Source: Burkholderiales bacterium
GTDB taxonomy: Bacteria; Pseudomonadota; Gammaproteobacteria; Burkholderiales; SG8-41
Assembly (NCBI GenBank): GCA_019746155.1
Contig: JAIESJ010000013.1
Location: 1 to 16,746 of the forward strand
Length of the DNA: 16,746 nucleotides
Direction of reading: 5' to 3'
The translations under genes and the position numbers were made by a program. Positions 1 through 9,162 of the stretch are shown piece after piece. The number at the start of each line of letters is the position of its first letter. The first letter of the stretch is position 1. The notes under the pieces are model-generated. The model worked only from the letters and a program-made list of their open reading frames with translations, searched no databases and was not told the origin of the DNA.

Positions 1-75
1 GGCTCCCCGACCTGGGCTCGAACCAGGGACCTGCGGATTAACAGTCCGTCGCTCTACCGACTGAGCTATCGGGGA
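1..75 (-). tRNA. tRNA-Asn (anticodon GUU)
   Basis: Read on the minus strand, the segment folds as a full cloverleaf. The acceptor arm pairs TCCCCGA (75-69) with TCGGGGA (10-4), with discriminator G at position 3. The D arm starts GCTCAGTCGGTAGAGC, the anticodon loop CTGTTAATC gives GTT (Asn), and the T arm carries GGTTCGAGCCC. The 3' CC of an encoded CCA lies at positions 2-1, and the final A is just outside the window. No intron or mismatch is evident. Confidence 0.96.
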
Positions 76-120
76 AAAAACCTTGAAAAACTGACTGGTG
101 CTGCTATGGGAAAGCCGCAT

Positions 121-149
121 ATATTAAAGGTTTGAGCCATTCGGGTCAA
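121..149 (-). promoter_or_regulatory. candidate sigma-70 promoter of tRNA-Asn
   Basis: On the minus strand TTGACC (149-144) is followed after 17 bases by TAATAT (126-121), matching the sigma-70 consensus at five and four of six positions. A GC-rich discriminator (ATGCGGC) follows, as is usual for stable-RNA promoters under stringent control. The predicted start near 114 leaves about 38 bases of 5' leader before the tRNA. The assignment rests on sequence match and position only. Confidence 0.45.
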
Positions 150-175
150 CGTTATCAAAGGAGAATTGGAGCAGC

Positions 176-919
176 ATGAAGTGGCTTAAGCGCACCGCTG
201 TCGTGAGTGCCGCTCAACGTTGCCGGGTCGATTCGCCGTTGCTGCTGCCGACGGCAGGCACTGTTGCCGGCGCCGTAGCAGGTACCGCGATACTGGGGCC
301 GGGTTTGGGCACTTCGGTAGGGGCAAAAGTCGGGGAGTGGAGCGAGCGCCTGTTCGGAAACAAGAACGAAAAAAATAAGCGTCCGGGATCCGCGTCGACA
401 AGCGAAAAAAGCGGCCACGCGCAACGCGTGACCGCTTTGTCTGGTGCGTCAGCCGTGTCAGACCAGAACCTTCGCTATGGCTTTGGCGACGTAGTCGATA
501 TTTCCGGAATTCAGCGCTGCCACGCAGATGCGGCCGCTGTCGATGGCGTAGACCGAGAATTCCTGGCGCAGCCGCCGCACCTGCTCCCTGGTGAGCCCGG
601 AATAGGAGAACATCCCCCGCTGCCGGGTGACGAAGCCGAAATCGAAATCCGCCCGGATGGCACGGACTTTTTCGACAAGCTCACGGCGCATGGTCTTGAT
701 GCGGTCGCGCATCTGGCCGAGTTCCTGTTCCCACAGCGAGCGCAACTCCGGCGTCGTCAGCACCATGGCGACGGTCTGCCCGCCGTGAGTCGGCGGGTTG
801 GAATAGTTGGTGCGGATGATGCGCTTCAGCTGGCTCAGGGTGCGGGCCGCTTCCTCCGCATTCTCGGTGACGATGGAAAGCGCGCCCACCCGCTCGCCGT
901 AGAGCGAGAGCGATTTTGA
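176..919 (+). CDS. doubtful small glycine-zipper-like ORF
   Basis: An ATG at 176 is preceded by AAGGAG (159-164) and GGAG (168-171), so initiation is plausible. About the first 70 codons look protein-like: a basic start (MKWLKR), then an alternating Gly/Ala/Val stretch at roughly residues 27-50 (GTVAGAVAGTAILGPGLG) resembling a glycine-zipper membrane segment, then a charged tail. After about residue 70 the frame runs through the aminotransferase terminator and antisense across the aminotransferase gene. That part is almost certainly not real coding sequence. The true gene, if there is one, is probably about 70-80 codons that lost its stop, or a frameshifted remnant. I do not recognise a family and propose no function. 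Confidence 0.25.
   Translation: MKWLKRTAVVSAAQRCRVDSPLLLPTAGTVAGAVAGTAILGPGLGTSVGAKVGEWSERLFGNKNEKNKRPGSASTSEKSGHAQRVTALSGASAVSDQNLRYGFGDVVDISGIQRCHADAAAVDGVDREFLAQPPHLLPGEPGIGEHPPLPGDEAEIEIRPDGTDFFDKLTAHGLDAVAHLAEFLFPQRAQLRRRQHHGDGLPAVSRRVGIVGADDALQLAQGAGRFLRILGDDGKRAHPLAVERERF
405..435 (-). terminator. intrinsic terminator of the aminotransferase gene
   Basis: On the minus strand an 11-bp stem (435-425 with 421-411), a 3-base loop (TTG) and a run of six T (410-405) begin about 22 bases after the aminotransferase stop. One pair is G-U in the minus-strand RNA but would be a C-A mismatch in the plus-strand RNA. This points to selection for folding on the minus strand. Termination here would separate the gene from tRNA-Asn downstream. 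Confidence 0.85.
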
Positions 920-1663
920 AAACGAACTGGAAACAAAGACGACCGGGCAGGTCTCGGTGAAACGGCGTACCGCCGCGGCATCGGCGTCAATACTCTCGGC
1001 AAAGCCCTGGTAGGCGATATCGAGGAAAGGCACCAACCCGCGCGCATTGACGACTGCAATGACTTGCTCCCACTGCTGCGGTGACAGGTCCACGCCGGTC
1101 GGATTGTGGCAGCACGCGTGCAGCAAAGCGACCGAGCCGGCCGGCAGCTTCCGCAGCGTGTCCATCATGCCGTCGAAATTGACGCCATGGGTGGACGCGT
1201 CGAAATAGGGGTAGGTGTTGACCGTAAACCCCGCGTATTCAAAGATCGCGCGGTGGTTTTCCCAGCTGGGGTCGCTGATCCAGATCCGGGCGTCGAGGCT
1301 GACCCGGCGCAGGAAATCCCCGCCAACCTTAAGACCGCCGGTTCCGCCCAGCGTCTGCACAGTGACGATACGTCCCTCGCGTACGGCCTCGCTGTCCGCG
1401 CCGAAGAGCAGTGCCTGGACCGCCCGGTCATAGGCCTGCAGACCGTCGATGGGCAGGTAGTTTCGGGGCAGGGGGGTTTCCGCCAGCTTCTGCTCGGCGC
1501 GGCGGACAGATTCGAGGACGGGAACCTTGCCGCTGTCGTCGCAATAGACGCCGACGCCAAGGTTCACTTTATTGGGGTGGGGATCCGCGTTGAAGGCTTC
1601 CGTCACCCCCAGAATCGGGTCTTTCGGTGCCATCTCGACGGCTGCAAGCAGGGAGGCGTTCAT
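458..1663 (-). CDS. aspartate/aromatic amino acid aminotransferase (class I, PLP)
   Basis: A 401-residue class I PLP aminotransferase of the AspC/TyrB type, which moves an amino group between aspartate or aromatic amino acids and 2-oxoglutarate in the cytoplasm. Visible active-site residues are the HNPTG motif (186-190), Asp215 and Tyr218 (DIAYQG), the PLP lysine Lys250 in SFSKSLSLYGERVG, Arg258, and the substrate-carboxylate Arg378 in DSGR. Length matches the family (about 396-400). The C-terminal stretch SGRICVAALN looks closer to TyrB than to AspC, but substrate preference cannot be settled here, so no symbol is given. The ATG at 1663 has no clear Shine-Dalgarno sequence. The gene is monocistronic, divergent from uvrB, and ends at the terminator at 405-435. 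Confidence 0.95.
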   Translation of the reverse strand: MNASLLAAVEMAPKDPILGVTEAFNADPHPNKVNLGVGVYCDDSGKVPVLESVRRAEQKLAETPLPRNYLPIDGLQAYDRAVQALLFGADSEAVREGRIVTVQTLGGTGGLKVGGDFLRRVSLDARIWISDPSWENHRAIFEYAGFTVNTYPYFDASTHGVNFDGMMDTLRKLPAGSVALLHACCHNPTGVDLSPQQWEQVIAVVNARGLVPFLDIAYQGFAESIDADAAAVRRFTETCPVVFVSSSFSKSLSLYGERVGALSIVTENAEEAARTLSQLKRIIRTNYSNPPTHGGQTVAMVLTTPELRSLWEQELGQMRDRIKTMRRELVEKVRAIRADFDFGFVTRQRGMFSYSGLTREQVRRLRQEFSVYAIDSGRICVAALNSGNIDYVAKAIAKVLV

Positions 1664-1847
1664 CGGTATAAGTTGCTGAAAAAATCGTTTAAAAAAGACG
1701 GGCGTGGATTTTCGCCAAAAAAATACTATTCTACCCGCTCGAGGAACTTCGGTGTGGCCGGATTCCGGAAGTGTACGGCAAAAAACTGGCGCCAGTCGGG
1801 GACACTATGGGACAATTTACGGTTTCGTCGCAAAATTGAATACTGGA

Positions 1848-3917
<2,070 letters not shown>

Positions 3918-3923
3918 TCAACG

Positions 3924-4403
3924 ATGCAAGTGAAGGTCCTGTTCGTCTGCATGGGCAACATCTGCCGTTCGCCGACTGCCGAGGCGGTGTTCAAGCACTA
4001 CGTCGAGAAAGCCGGACTGTCGCACCGGATCGTGAGCAATTCAGCGGGGACCCACGATTACCACATCGGCAACCCGCCGGATAAGCGTGCCCAGCGGGCC
4101 GCCCATGGCCGCGGCTATGACATGAGCCAGTTGCGCGCCCGGCAGGTCTGCAAAACGGATTTCGCCGAATTTGATTACGTGCTGGCGATGGACGAACACA
4201 ACTTTCACATGCTGAAAGCGGAATGCCCTCCGGAACACTCTCATAAGATATTGTTATTTATGGATTTTTCTACCAATAGCGGACGGCGGAACGTGCCCGA
4301 CCCCTACTACGGCGGGCCGCAGGGATTCGAGCATGTGCTCGATATGGTGGAAGATGCGGCGCAGGGTCTGCTGCGCCACATCCAGGAACAACTGAAGAAC
4401 TAG
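3924..4403 (+). CDS. low-molecular-weight protein-tyrosine phosphatase
   Basis: A 159-residue cytoplasmic phosphatase of the LMW-PTP/arsenate reductase-like fold, which hydrolyses phosphotyrosine. The P-loop CX5R is at the N terminus as CMGNICR (Cys9 nucleophile, Arg15), followed by SPTAEAVF. The general acid is Asp126 in PDPYYGG. Length is typical (about 150-160). The gene starts 6 bases after uvrB and is probably co-transcribed with it. No tyrosine kinase or exopolysaccharide gene is nearby, so its substrate is unknown. Its TAG stop (4401-4403) lies inside the same CTAG that ends the opposing rne gene, leaving no room for a terminator between them. Confidence 0.95.
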   Translation: MQVKVLFVCMGNICRSPTAEAVFKHYVEKAGLSHRIVSNSAGTHDYHIGNPPDKRAQRAAHGRGYDMSQLRARQVCKTDFAEFDYVLAMDEHNFHMLKAECPPEHSHKILLFMDFSTNSGRRNVPDPYYGGPQGFEHVLDMVEDAAQGLLRHIQEQLKN

Positions 4404-7090
4404 CCTGCTGTCGCGGTCGGCGACTGCTCGGACGGCGCAGCCCGCTGTGCAATCACGGCGGCATCCACCGTACTGTCCGCTTTGCGCGTTTCCACCTGAA
4501 CCAGCGGTTCGTCGCTCACCGGCGGCAGCGGCGGACGGACGCGCTTCGCGCGCACTGCCGGCCGCTCTTCCCGCATCCTGGCCAGCGCGGCTTTGTGCTT
4601 CTCGGGATCAGTCTCGATCTGGGTCAGCCCCGAAGACCAGTCCAGCCGCAACGTCGCCGGTGCAGTCTGGCGAACCCTTTCCTGCGGCGCCACCGGTTCC
4701 GACGCGACGATCTCGCGCGCGTATTCACCGGCGGTCGTCACCGGTTGCGCCTCGAGCACGGGCCGCTCTTCGCCGGGGGCGGCAGGCATCGTTGTTGAAG
4801 ATCCTCTTTGCGTCCCGGGCGCGGCACGTTTCTCCGACGGGACGACCGGGGCGGCATCGACAGCGGGTTCCGGGATGGAAAAATGCTCGGCAACCGCCGC
4901 CGCTTGTGCAGTTTGTTCCGGATTTTCCTGCGGCCGGCCCGCACCGGTTTCGGCGTGTTGCTCATGGCGATCGCGACGTCCGCGGCGACGGCGGCCGCGT
5001 CCTTCACCATGTTCGCGCGGAGGCTGTTGCGGTGGTTCGCGCGCGTCTTCAGCGGCCTGCTTCTGGGCCGGCTCGGTCTGCAGTGGCTCGCGCGGCGCGC
5101 GCTGTCTTTGCTGCGGGTTGTCATCCGGGCGCCTGGATTCCTGGCGGCGGGCGTCGGAACGTTCCCGCTCGCCGCCGCCGCGCCGGCGCTGATCCCGCTC
5201 GCGGCGCTGCTCGTCCTGCTGCGGTGCGGGCGTCTCGGGACGCGGCGGCCGGCCGGCCTGCGGGAACTGATCACGCCGCCCCCCATCACGCCGCCTGCCC
5301 TCTCTTTGTCCGTTGTCGCGGCGGCCACGCGGCGCCGCACGCGCTGCCGGACGCGCCGGCTCTGCGACGGCGGCCGCGGCAGGTTTGCGCTTGAACCAGC
5401 CGAAGATCTTGCCGATGATCGATGCTTCCTGGGATTGCGCCGCCGGTTGCGACGGGGTTTCTTCCCTGACCACCGGCGCCGGCTGCAGTGGCGTAATGCC
5501 TTTCACCGCCGCTTCCTGGCGCGGCGCGGCGGCTTCCTGTGCCTCGATCTGCTGCTTTTCCTCCTCGGCCGGCAGCTCCACCATGTTGTAGCTCGGCGGC
5601 AGCGGTTCGCTCTGGTTGAGATCGTCGTGACGCAGGCGCGTGATCGAGTAATTCGGCGTCTCGAGATGAATGTTCGGAATCAGCATCACCGATACGCGGT
5701 GGCGCGCTTCGATCAGCTGCAGGTCGACGCGTTTCTCATTGAGCAGGAACGTCGCGACATCAACCGGCACCTGGGCGTTCACCGACGCCGTGTTGTCCTT
5801 CATCGCCTCTTCCTGAATGATGCGCAGGATGTGCAGCGCCGTCGATTCGGTGCCGCGGATGTGGCCGGTGCCGTGGCAGCGCGGGCAAGGGATGTAACTG
5901 GTTTCGCCGATCGACGGACGCAGGCGCTGGCGCGAGAGCTCCATCAGTCCGAAGCGCGAGATCTTGCCCGTCTGCACCCGGGCCCGGTCGTACTTGAGCG
6001 CTTCGCGCAAGCGGTTCTCGACTTCGCGCTGGTTGCGCGCGTTTTCCATGTCGATGAAGTCGATCACGATCAGCCCGCCCAGGTCGCGCAGCCGCAGCTG
6101 GCGCGCAATTTCGTCAGCGGCTTCGAGGTTGGTACGGAATGCCGTTTCCTCGATATCGGCGCCGCGCGTGGAACGTGCCGAGTTGACGTCGACCGACACC
6201 AGCGCCTCGGTGTGATCGATCACCACCGCGCCGCCCGAGGGCAGGTTGACCGCGCGCGAATAGGCCGATTCGATCTGATGCTCGATCTGAAAGCGCGAAA
6301 ACAGCGGCACGTCGTCCTTGTAAAGCTTTACGCGGTTGACGGTGCCGGGCATGACGTGGCTCATGAACTGGCGCGCCTGCTCGTAGATGCTCTCGGTATC
6401 GATCAGGATTTCGCCGATGTCCTGATGAAAGTAATCGCGGATGGCGCGGATCACCAGACTCGATTCCTGGTAGATCAGGAAGGCGCCGCTCTGCTGGTTC
6501 GCCGCGTCTTCGATGGCATGCCACAACTGCAGCAGGTAGTTGAGGTCCCAGTTCAGTTCCTCGACGCTGCGGCCGATGCCGGCGGTGCGGGCGATGACGC
6601 TCATGCCCTGCGGCACTTCGAGCTGGGAAATCGCATCGCGCAGCTCGTTGCGATCCTCGCCCTCGATGCGGCGGGAAACACCGCCGCCGCGCGGATTGTT
6701 CGGCATCAATACCAGATAGCGGCCGGCGAGGCTGATGAAAGTGGTCAGTGCCGCGCCCTTGTTGCCGCGCTCGTCCTTGTCGACCTGAACGATGACTTCC
6801 TGGCCTTCCTTGAGGGCGTCCTGGATGCGGGCGCGGCCAACGTCGACGCCGGGCTTGAAATAACCGCGGGCGACTTCCTTGAAGGGCAGAAAACCGTGGC
6901 GCTCGCTGCCGTAATCGACGAAAGCGGCTTCGAGACTGGGCTCGATGCGGGTGATGACCCCCTTGTAGATATTGCTTTTGCGCTGCTCTTTGCTGGAAGA
7001 TTCTATATCGAGATCGATCAGCTTCTGGCCATCGACAATGGCGACGCGCAGCTCTTCGGCCTGCGTCGCGTTGAACAACATGCGTTTCAT
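4400..7090 (-). CDS. rne: ribonuclease E
   Basis: RNase E is the endonuclease that starts mRNA decay, processes rRNA and tRNA, and scaffolds the degradosome. The catalytic half is complete: S1 domain (about 36-118), metal-binding Asp301 (VSVDVNSAR) and Asp344 (VIDFIDM), and the zinc-link CPRC (402-405), matching E. coli D303, D346, C404 and C407. The C-terminal half (about 500-896) is low complexity, with an amphipathic IIGKIFGWFKRK (558-569) that could attach to the membrane, arginine-rich RNA-binding tracts (about 586-710), and a more ordered block (812-870). At 896 residues it is shorter than E. coli RNase E (1061). The ATG at 7090 has a GGGAG/GAAG ribosome site. Autoregulation through the 5' leader is known in E. 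coli and is suggested here by the structured upstream region. Confidence 0.97.
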   Translation of the reverse strand: MKRMLFNATQAEELRVAIVDGQKLIDLDIESSSKEQRKSNIYKGVITRIEPSLEAAFVDYGSERHGFLPFKEVARGYFKPGVDVGRARIQDALKEGQEVIVQVDKDERGNKGAALTTFISLAGRYLVLMPNNPRGGGVSRRIEGEDRNELRDAISQLEVPQGMSVIARTAGIGRSVEELNWDLNYLLQLWHAIEDAANQQSGAFLIYQESSLVIRAIRDYFHQDIGEILIDTESIYEQARQFMSHVMPGTVNRVKLYKDDVPLFSRFQIEHQIESAYSRAVNLPSGGAVVIDHTEALVSVDVNSARSTRGADIEETAFRTNLEAADEIARQLRLRDLGGLIVIDFIDMENARNQREVENRLREALKYDRARVQTGKISRFGLMELSRQRLRPSIGETSYIPCPRCHGTGHIRGTESTALHILRIIQEEAMKDNTASVNAQVPVDVATFLLNEKRVDLQLIEARHRVSVMLIPNIHLETPNYSITRLRHDDLNQSEPLPPSYNMVELPAEEEKQQIEAQEAAAPRQEAAVKGITPLQPAPVVREETPSQPAAQSQEASIIGKIFGWFKRKPAAAAVAEPARPAARAAPRGRRDNGQREGRRRDGGRRDQFPQAGRPPRPETPAPQQDEQRRERDQRRRGGGERERSDARRQESRRPDDNPQQRQRAPREPLQTEPAQKQAAEDAREPPQQPPREHGEGRGRRRRGRRDRHEQHAETGAGRPQENPEQTAQAAAVAEHFSIPEPAVDAAPVVPSEKRAAPGTQRGSSTTMPAAPGEERPVLEAQPVTTAGEYAREIVASEPVAPQERVRQTAPATLRLDWSSGLTQIETDPEKHKAALARMREERPAVRAKRVRPPLPPVSDEPLVQVETRKADSTVDAAVIAQRAAPSEQSPTATAG

Positions 7091-7132
7091 TTTCTTCTCC
7101 CGCGCTCAAGCCGACACGGGATGGGCACAACT

Positions 7133-7158
7133 GCTGACGCCCGCATCAAGCGGGCAGC
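7133..7158 (-). promoter_or_regulatory. GC-rich hairpin close to the rne start
   Basis: GCCCGC (7139-7144) pairs with GCGGGC (7150-7155) around a 5-base loop. The stem is extended by GCT/AGC across a 3-base bulge. It lies about 43 bases upstream of the rne ATG, in its leader, and no T run follows in either direction, so it is not a terminator. It is a candidate cis-acting RNA element for rne. Confidence 0.45.
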
Positions 7159-7300
7159 AAGCTATTCATTCAGTCACTGGGCACAAGTAGGAGGTAAGGG
7201 GTGACCATTCGAATGCGAATCTCGCAGTTTGCCGTTCCGGGATCCGCGTCGCGCGCGAATCCGAAAATCTTTAAAAAGTGTTTTGAGCGCGTAAATCGTC

Positions 7301-7333
7301 TAGTATCGCTACTTAATGTGGTGAGCGATATTA
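7301..7333. repeat. inverted repeat TAGTATCGCT / AGCGATATTA
   Basis: Ten positions pair around a 13-base spacer (7301-7310 with 7324-7333). One pair is G-U in plus-strand RNA and A-C in minus-strand RNA. The dyad is in the middle of the rne/rluC gap. It could be a protein-binding operator or an RNA hairpin in the rluC leader, and the sequence does not decide which. Confidence 0.4.
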
Positions 7334-7398
7334 ACCAACGCAGTCCGGCCTCCAACTGTAGTGCAGTGCGTCATGTTTACTGCCACGCAACCTGACTA

Positions 7399-7454
7399 CG
7401 CAGGGGACCGGCTTTGCAACCCAGCCTTGGCGATAGTGTTTTCCGGCCCCTGCG
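7399..7454. repeat. long stem-loop in the rne leader region
   Basis: CGCAGGGG-A-CCGG (7399-7411) is the exact reverse complement of CCGGCCCCTGCG (7443-7454) apart from one bulged A at 7407. This gives 12 GC-rich pairs closing a 31-base loop, which may itself form a small GGCT/AGCC hairpin. No T run follows on either strand. On the minus strand it would lie about 310-365 bases upstream of the rne start codon, within the range of the E. coli rne leader hairpins. Confidence 0.55.
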
Positions 7455-7565
7455 CCAAAGAATTTTCGCAGGCCGCACCACGCATGTTCCCGGATTCACG
7501 CGAGGACTCAACTTCGCTCGCAAATCCCGGACACGGGCTGATGCCTCGAAGAATAGCATAAACAA

Positions 7566-8522
7566 ATGAAAGGGTTAAGTAAAGATTCCGCAACCCGGCA
7601 TGAAGTGGACGAAGACGCCGCCGGTCAACGCATCGACAACTACCTGACAAAGCTGCTGAAAGGGGTTCCCAAAAGCCACGTTTACCGCATTCTGCGCAGC
7701 GGGGAAGTCCGGGTCAACAGCGGCCGGGTCGGGCCCGAATACCGATTGCAGCCGGGCGACGCGCTGCGCATCCCGCCGGTGCGCGTGGCGCAGCGCAGCC
7801 GGCGCATCGCGCCGCCCGAAGCGAGCCGGCTCGACGCACATATCCTGCATGAAGACGAAGCGCTGCTGGTGCTCAACAAGCCGGCAGGACTCGCGGTGCA
7901 CGGCGGCAGCGGCATCAGCCATGGCGTGGTCGAGCAACTGCGTCACGGACGCCCTCAGGCGGACTTCCTCGAACTCGTGCACCGTCTCGACCGCGATACT
8001 TCCGGCGTGCTGCTGCTCGCCAAGAAGCGTTCGGCCTTGACAGCGCTGCACGAGCAACTGCGGGCCGGGCGCGTGCAGAAATTCTATCTGGCGCTGGTCC
8101 GCGGCCAATGGCGCAACGAGAAGCAGAGCGTCAGGCTGCCGCTCAACAAGTACGTGCTGGCCTCCGGCGAGCGCCGCGTCAGCGTCGACCAGGACGGCAT
8201 GCCGTCGCACACGGTTTTCAGGCTCAAGCAGGCATGGCGTGAATTCAGCCTGCTCCAGGCCGAACTGAAAACCGGCCGCACACATCAGATCCGGGTGCAT
8301 CTGGCGCACTTGGGATATCCGATCGCGGGTGATGCCAAGTATGGCGCTTTCGCACTCAATAAGATCCTTGCAAAACAAGGCTTAAAACGCATGTTTCTGC
8401 ACGCGTGCAAAGTGGTCATCGAGCATCCCCGCAGCGGGCAGGAGATAACGTTCGAGGCGCCGCTGCCGGAGGAACTCGGGGCTTTTCTGAAACGCTTGGA
8501 TGACCATGCCGAAACGCTTTGA
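7566..8522 (+). CDS. rluC: 23S rRNA pseudouridine synthase RluC
   Basis: RluC converts uridines 955, 2504 and 2580 (E. coli numbering) of 23S rRNA to pseudouridine. The 318-residue protein has an N-terminal S4 RNA-binding domain (about 18-75, AGQRIDNYL...GEVRVN) and an RluA-family catalytic domain with HRLDRDTSG (139-147), catalytic Asp142. The later motif KTGRTHQIRVH is also present. Similarity to E. coli RluC is strong throughout, including the GVPKSxxYRILRxGEVRVN stretch, and the position divergent from rne is the same. The ATG at 7566 has no clear Shine-Dalgarno sequence and no better in-frame start is seen. Its last 23 bases overlap the next gene, so the two are probably translationally coupled. 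Confidence 0.95.
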   Translation: MKGLSKDSATRHEVDEDAAGQRIDNYLTKLLKGVPKSHVYRILRSGEVRVNSGRVGPEYRLQPGDALRIPPVRVAQRSRRIAPPEASRLDAHILHEDEALLVLNKPAGLAVHGGSGISHGVVEQLRHGRPQADFLELVHRLDRDTSGVLLLAKKRSALTALHEQLRAGRVQKFYLALVRGQWRNEKQSVRLPLNKYVLASGERRVSVDQDGMPSHTVFRLKQAWREFSLLQAELKTGRTHQIRVHLAHLGYPIAGDAKYGAFALNKILAKQGLKRMFLHACKVVIEHPRSGQEITFEAPLPEELGAFLKRLDDHAETL

Positions 8523-9162
8523 ACTGCTGGTGTTCGACTGGGACGGCACGCTGATGGATTCGGCAGCCGCTATTAGCGCGTCGCTGCAGGCGGCATGCGG
8601 CGACTTGGGCCTGCCCGTACCCACGGAGGAAAACGCGCGTTTCATCATCGGGCTGGGCCTGAACGACGCCATGGCGCACATCCTGCCCGGGCTCGATCCC
8701 GCCGAATATCCCAAAGTCGTCGACCGCTATCGGCACCATTTTCTGCTGCGCGACAGCGACACCACGCTTTTCCCCGGCGCCGCCGAAACCGTGAAGGAAC
8801 TGCATGCCCGCGGTTTCATGCTGGCGGTCGCCACCGGCAAAAGCCGGCGCGGTCTCGATCGTGCGCTCGACGCAACCGGGCTCAGGACCTATTTCCATGC
8901 CACGCGCTGCGCCGACGAAGGTTTTTCGAAGCCGCACCCAGGCATGCTCCAGGCGCTGATGGGCGACCTGGGTGTGGGCAGCGACAAAACGCTGATGATA
9001 GGCGACACCACCCACGACATGGCAATGGCGCAAAATGCAGACGTGGCCCGTCTCGGCGTCGCTTATGGCGCCCACCCCCGGGCGGAACTGCTGCTTTACG
9101 CGCCGCTTGCGTGCGTGGACGGGTTTCCGGAATTGCGCGAATGGCTGATGCAGCGCGCGTGA
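8500..9162 (+). CDS. HAD superfamily phosphatase (subclass IA, Gph-like)
   Basis: A 220-residue HAD hydrolase similar to phosphoglycolate phosphatase-type enzymes. All four motifs are present: Asp13/Asp15 in VFDWDGT (motif I), Thr112 in ATGKS (motif II), Lys144 in FSKPHP (motif III), and Asp169/Asp173 in GDTTHD (motif IV). A four-helix cap between motifs I and II gives subclass IA. The substrate is not determined by these motifs. Start codons at 8500 and 8506 are both possible, and both lie inside the end of rluC. The gene overlaps the Rieske gene downstream by 22 bases. Its position directly after rluC is, to my knowledge, common in betaproteobacteria. Confidence 0.92.
   Translation: MTMPKRFELLVFDWDGTLMDSAAAISASLQAACGDLGLPVPTEENARFIIGLGLNDAMAHILPGLDPAEYPKVVDRYRHHFLLRDSDTTLFPGAAETVKELHARGFMLAVATGKSRRGLDRALDATGLRTYFHATRCADEGFSKPHPGMLQALMGDLGVGSDKTLMIGDTTHDMAMAQNADVARLGVAYGAHPRAELLLYAPLACVDGFPELREWLMQRA

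Larger units (their letters stand above)
7091..7565. promoter_or_regulatory. divergent rne/rluC intergenic region, probable rne 5' leader
   Basis: This 475-bp stretch between divergent starts has no convincing gene. The short frames in it lack ribosome sites and family features. It holds several inverted repeats: 7133-7158, 7301-7333, 7399-7454, and an imperfect one at 7490-7530 (GCGAG with CTCGC, GATT with AATC). In E. coli the same gene pair flanks a leader of about 360 bases for rne whose stem-loops are bound by RNase E to repress its own mRNA. Length and position fit a similar role here. No promoter could be placed with confidence for either gene. Confidence 0.55.

Noticed and set aside
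1705..1732. Possible uvrB promoter TGGATT-N16-TATTCT
   Set aside because: The -35 match is only three of six. The A-rich stretch resembles the yceD promoter but is not enough to call.
4808..7204. Long plus-strand frame (798 codons) opposite rne
   Set aside because: It is antisense to a complete RNase E with all catalytic residues. Its leucine/arginine/alanine-rich product has no family features and results from GC-biased codon use.
7361..7561. Small plus-strand frame upstream of rluC
   Set aside because: No ribosome site, runs through the predicted stem-loops, and has no protein-like composition.
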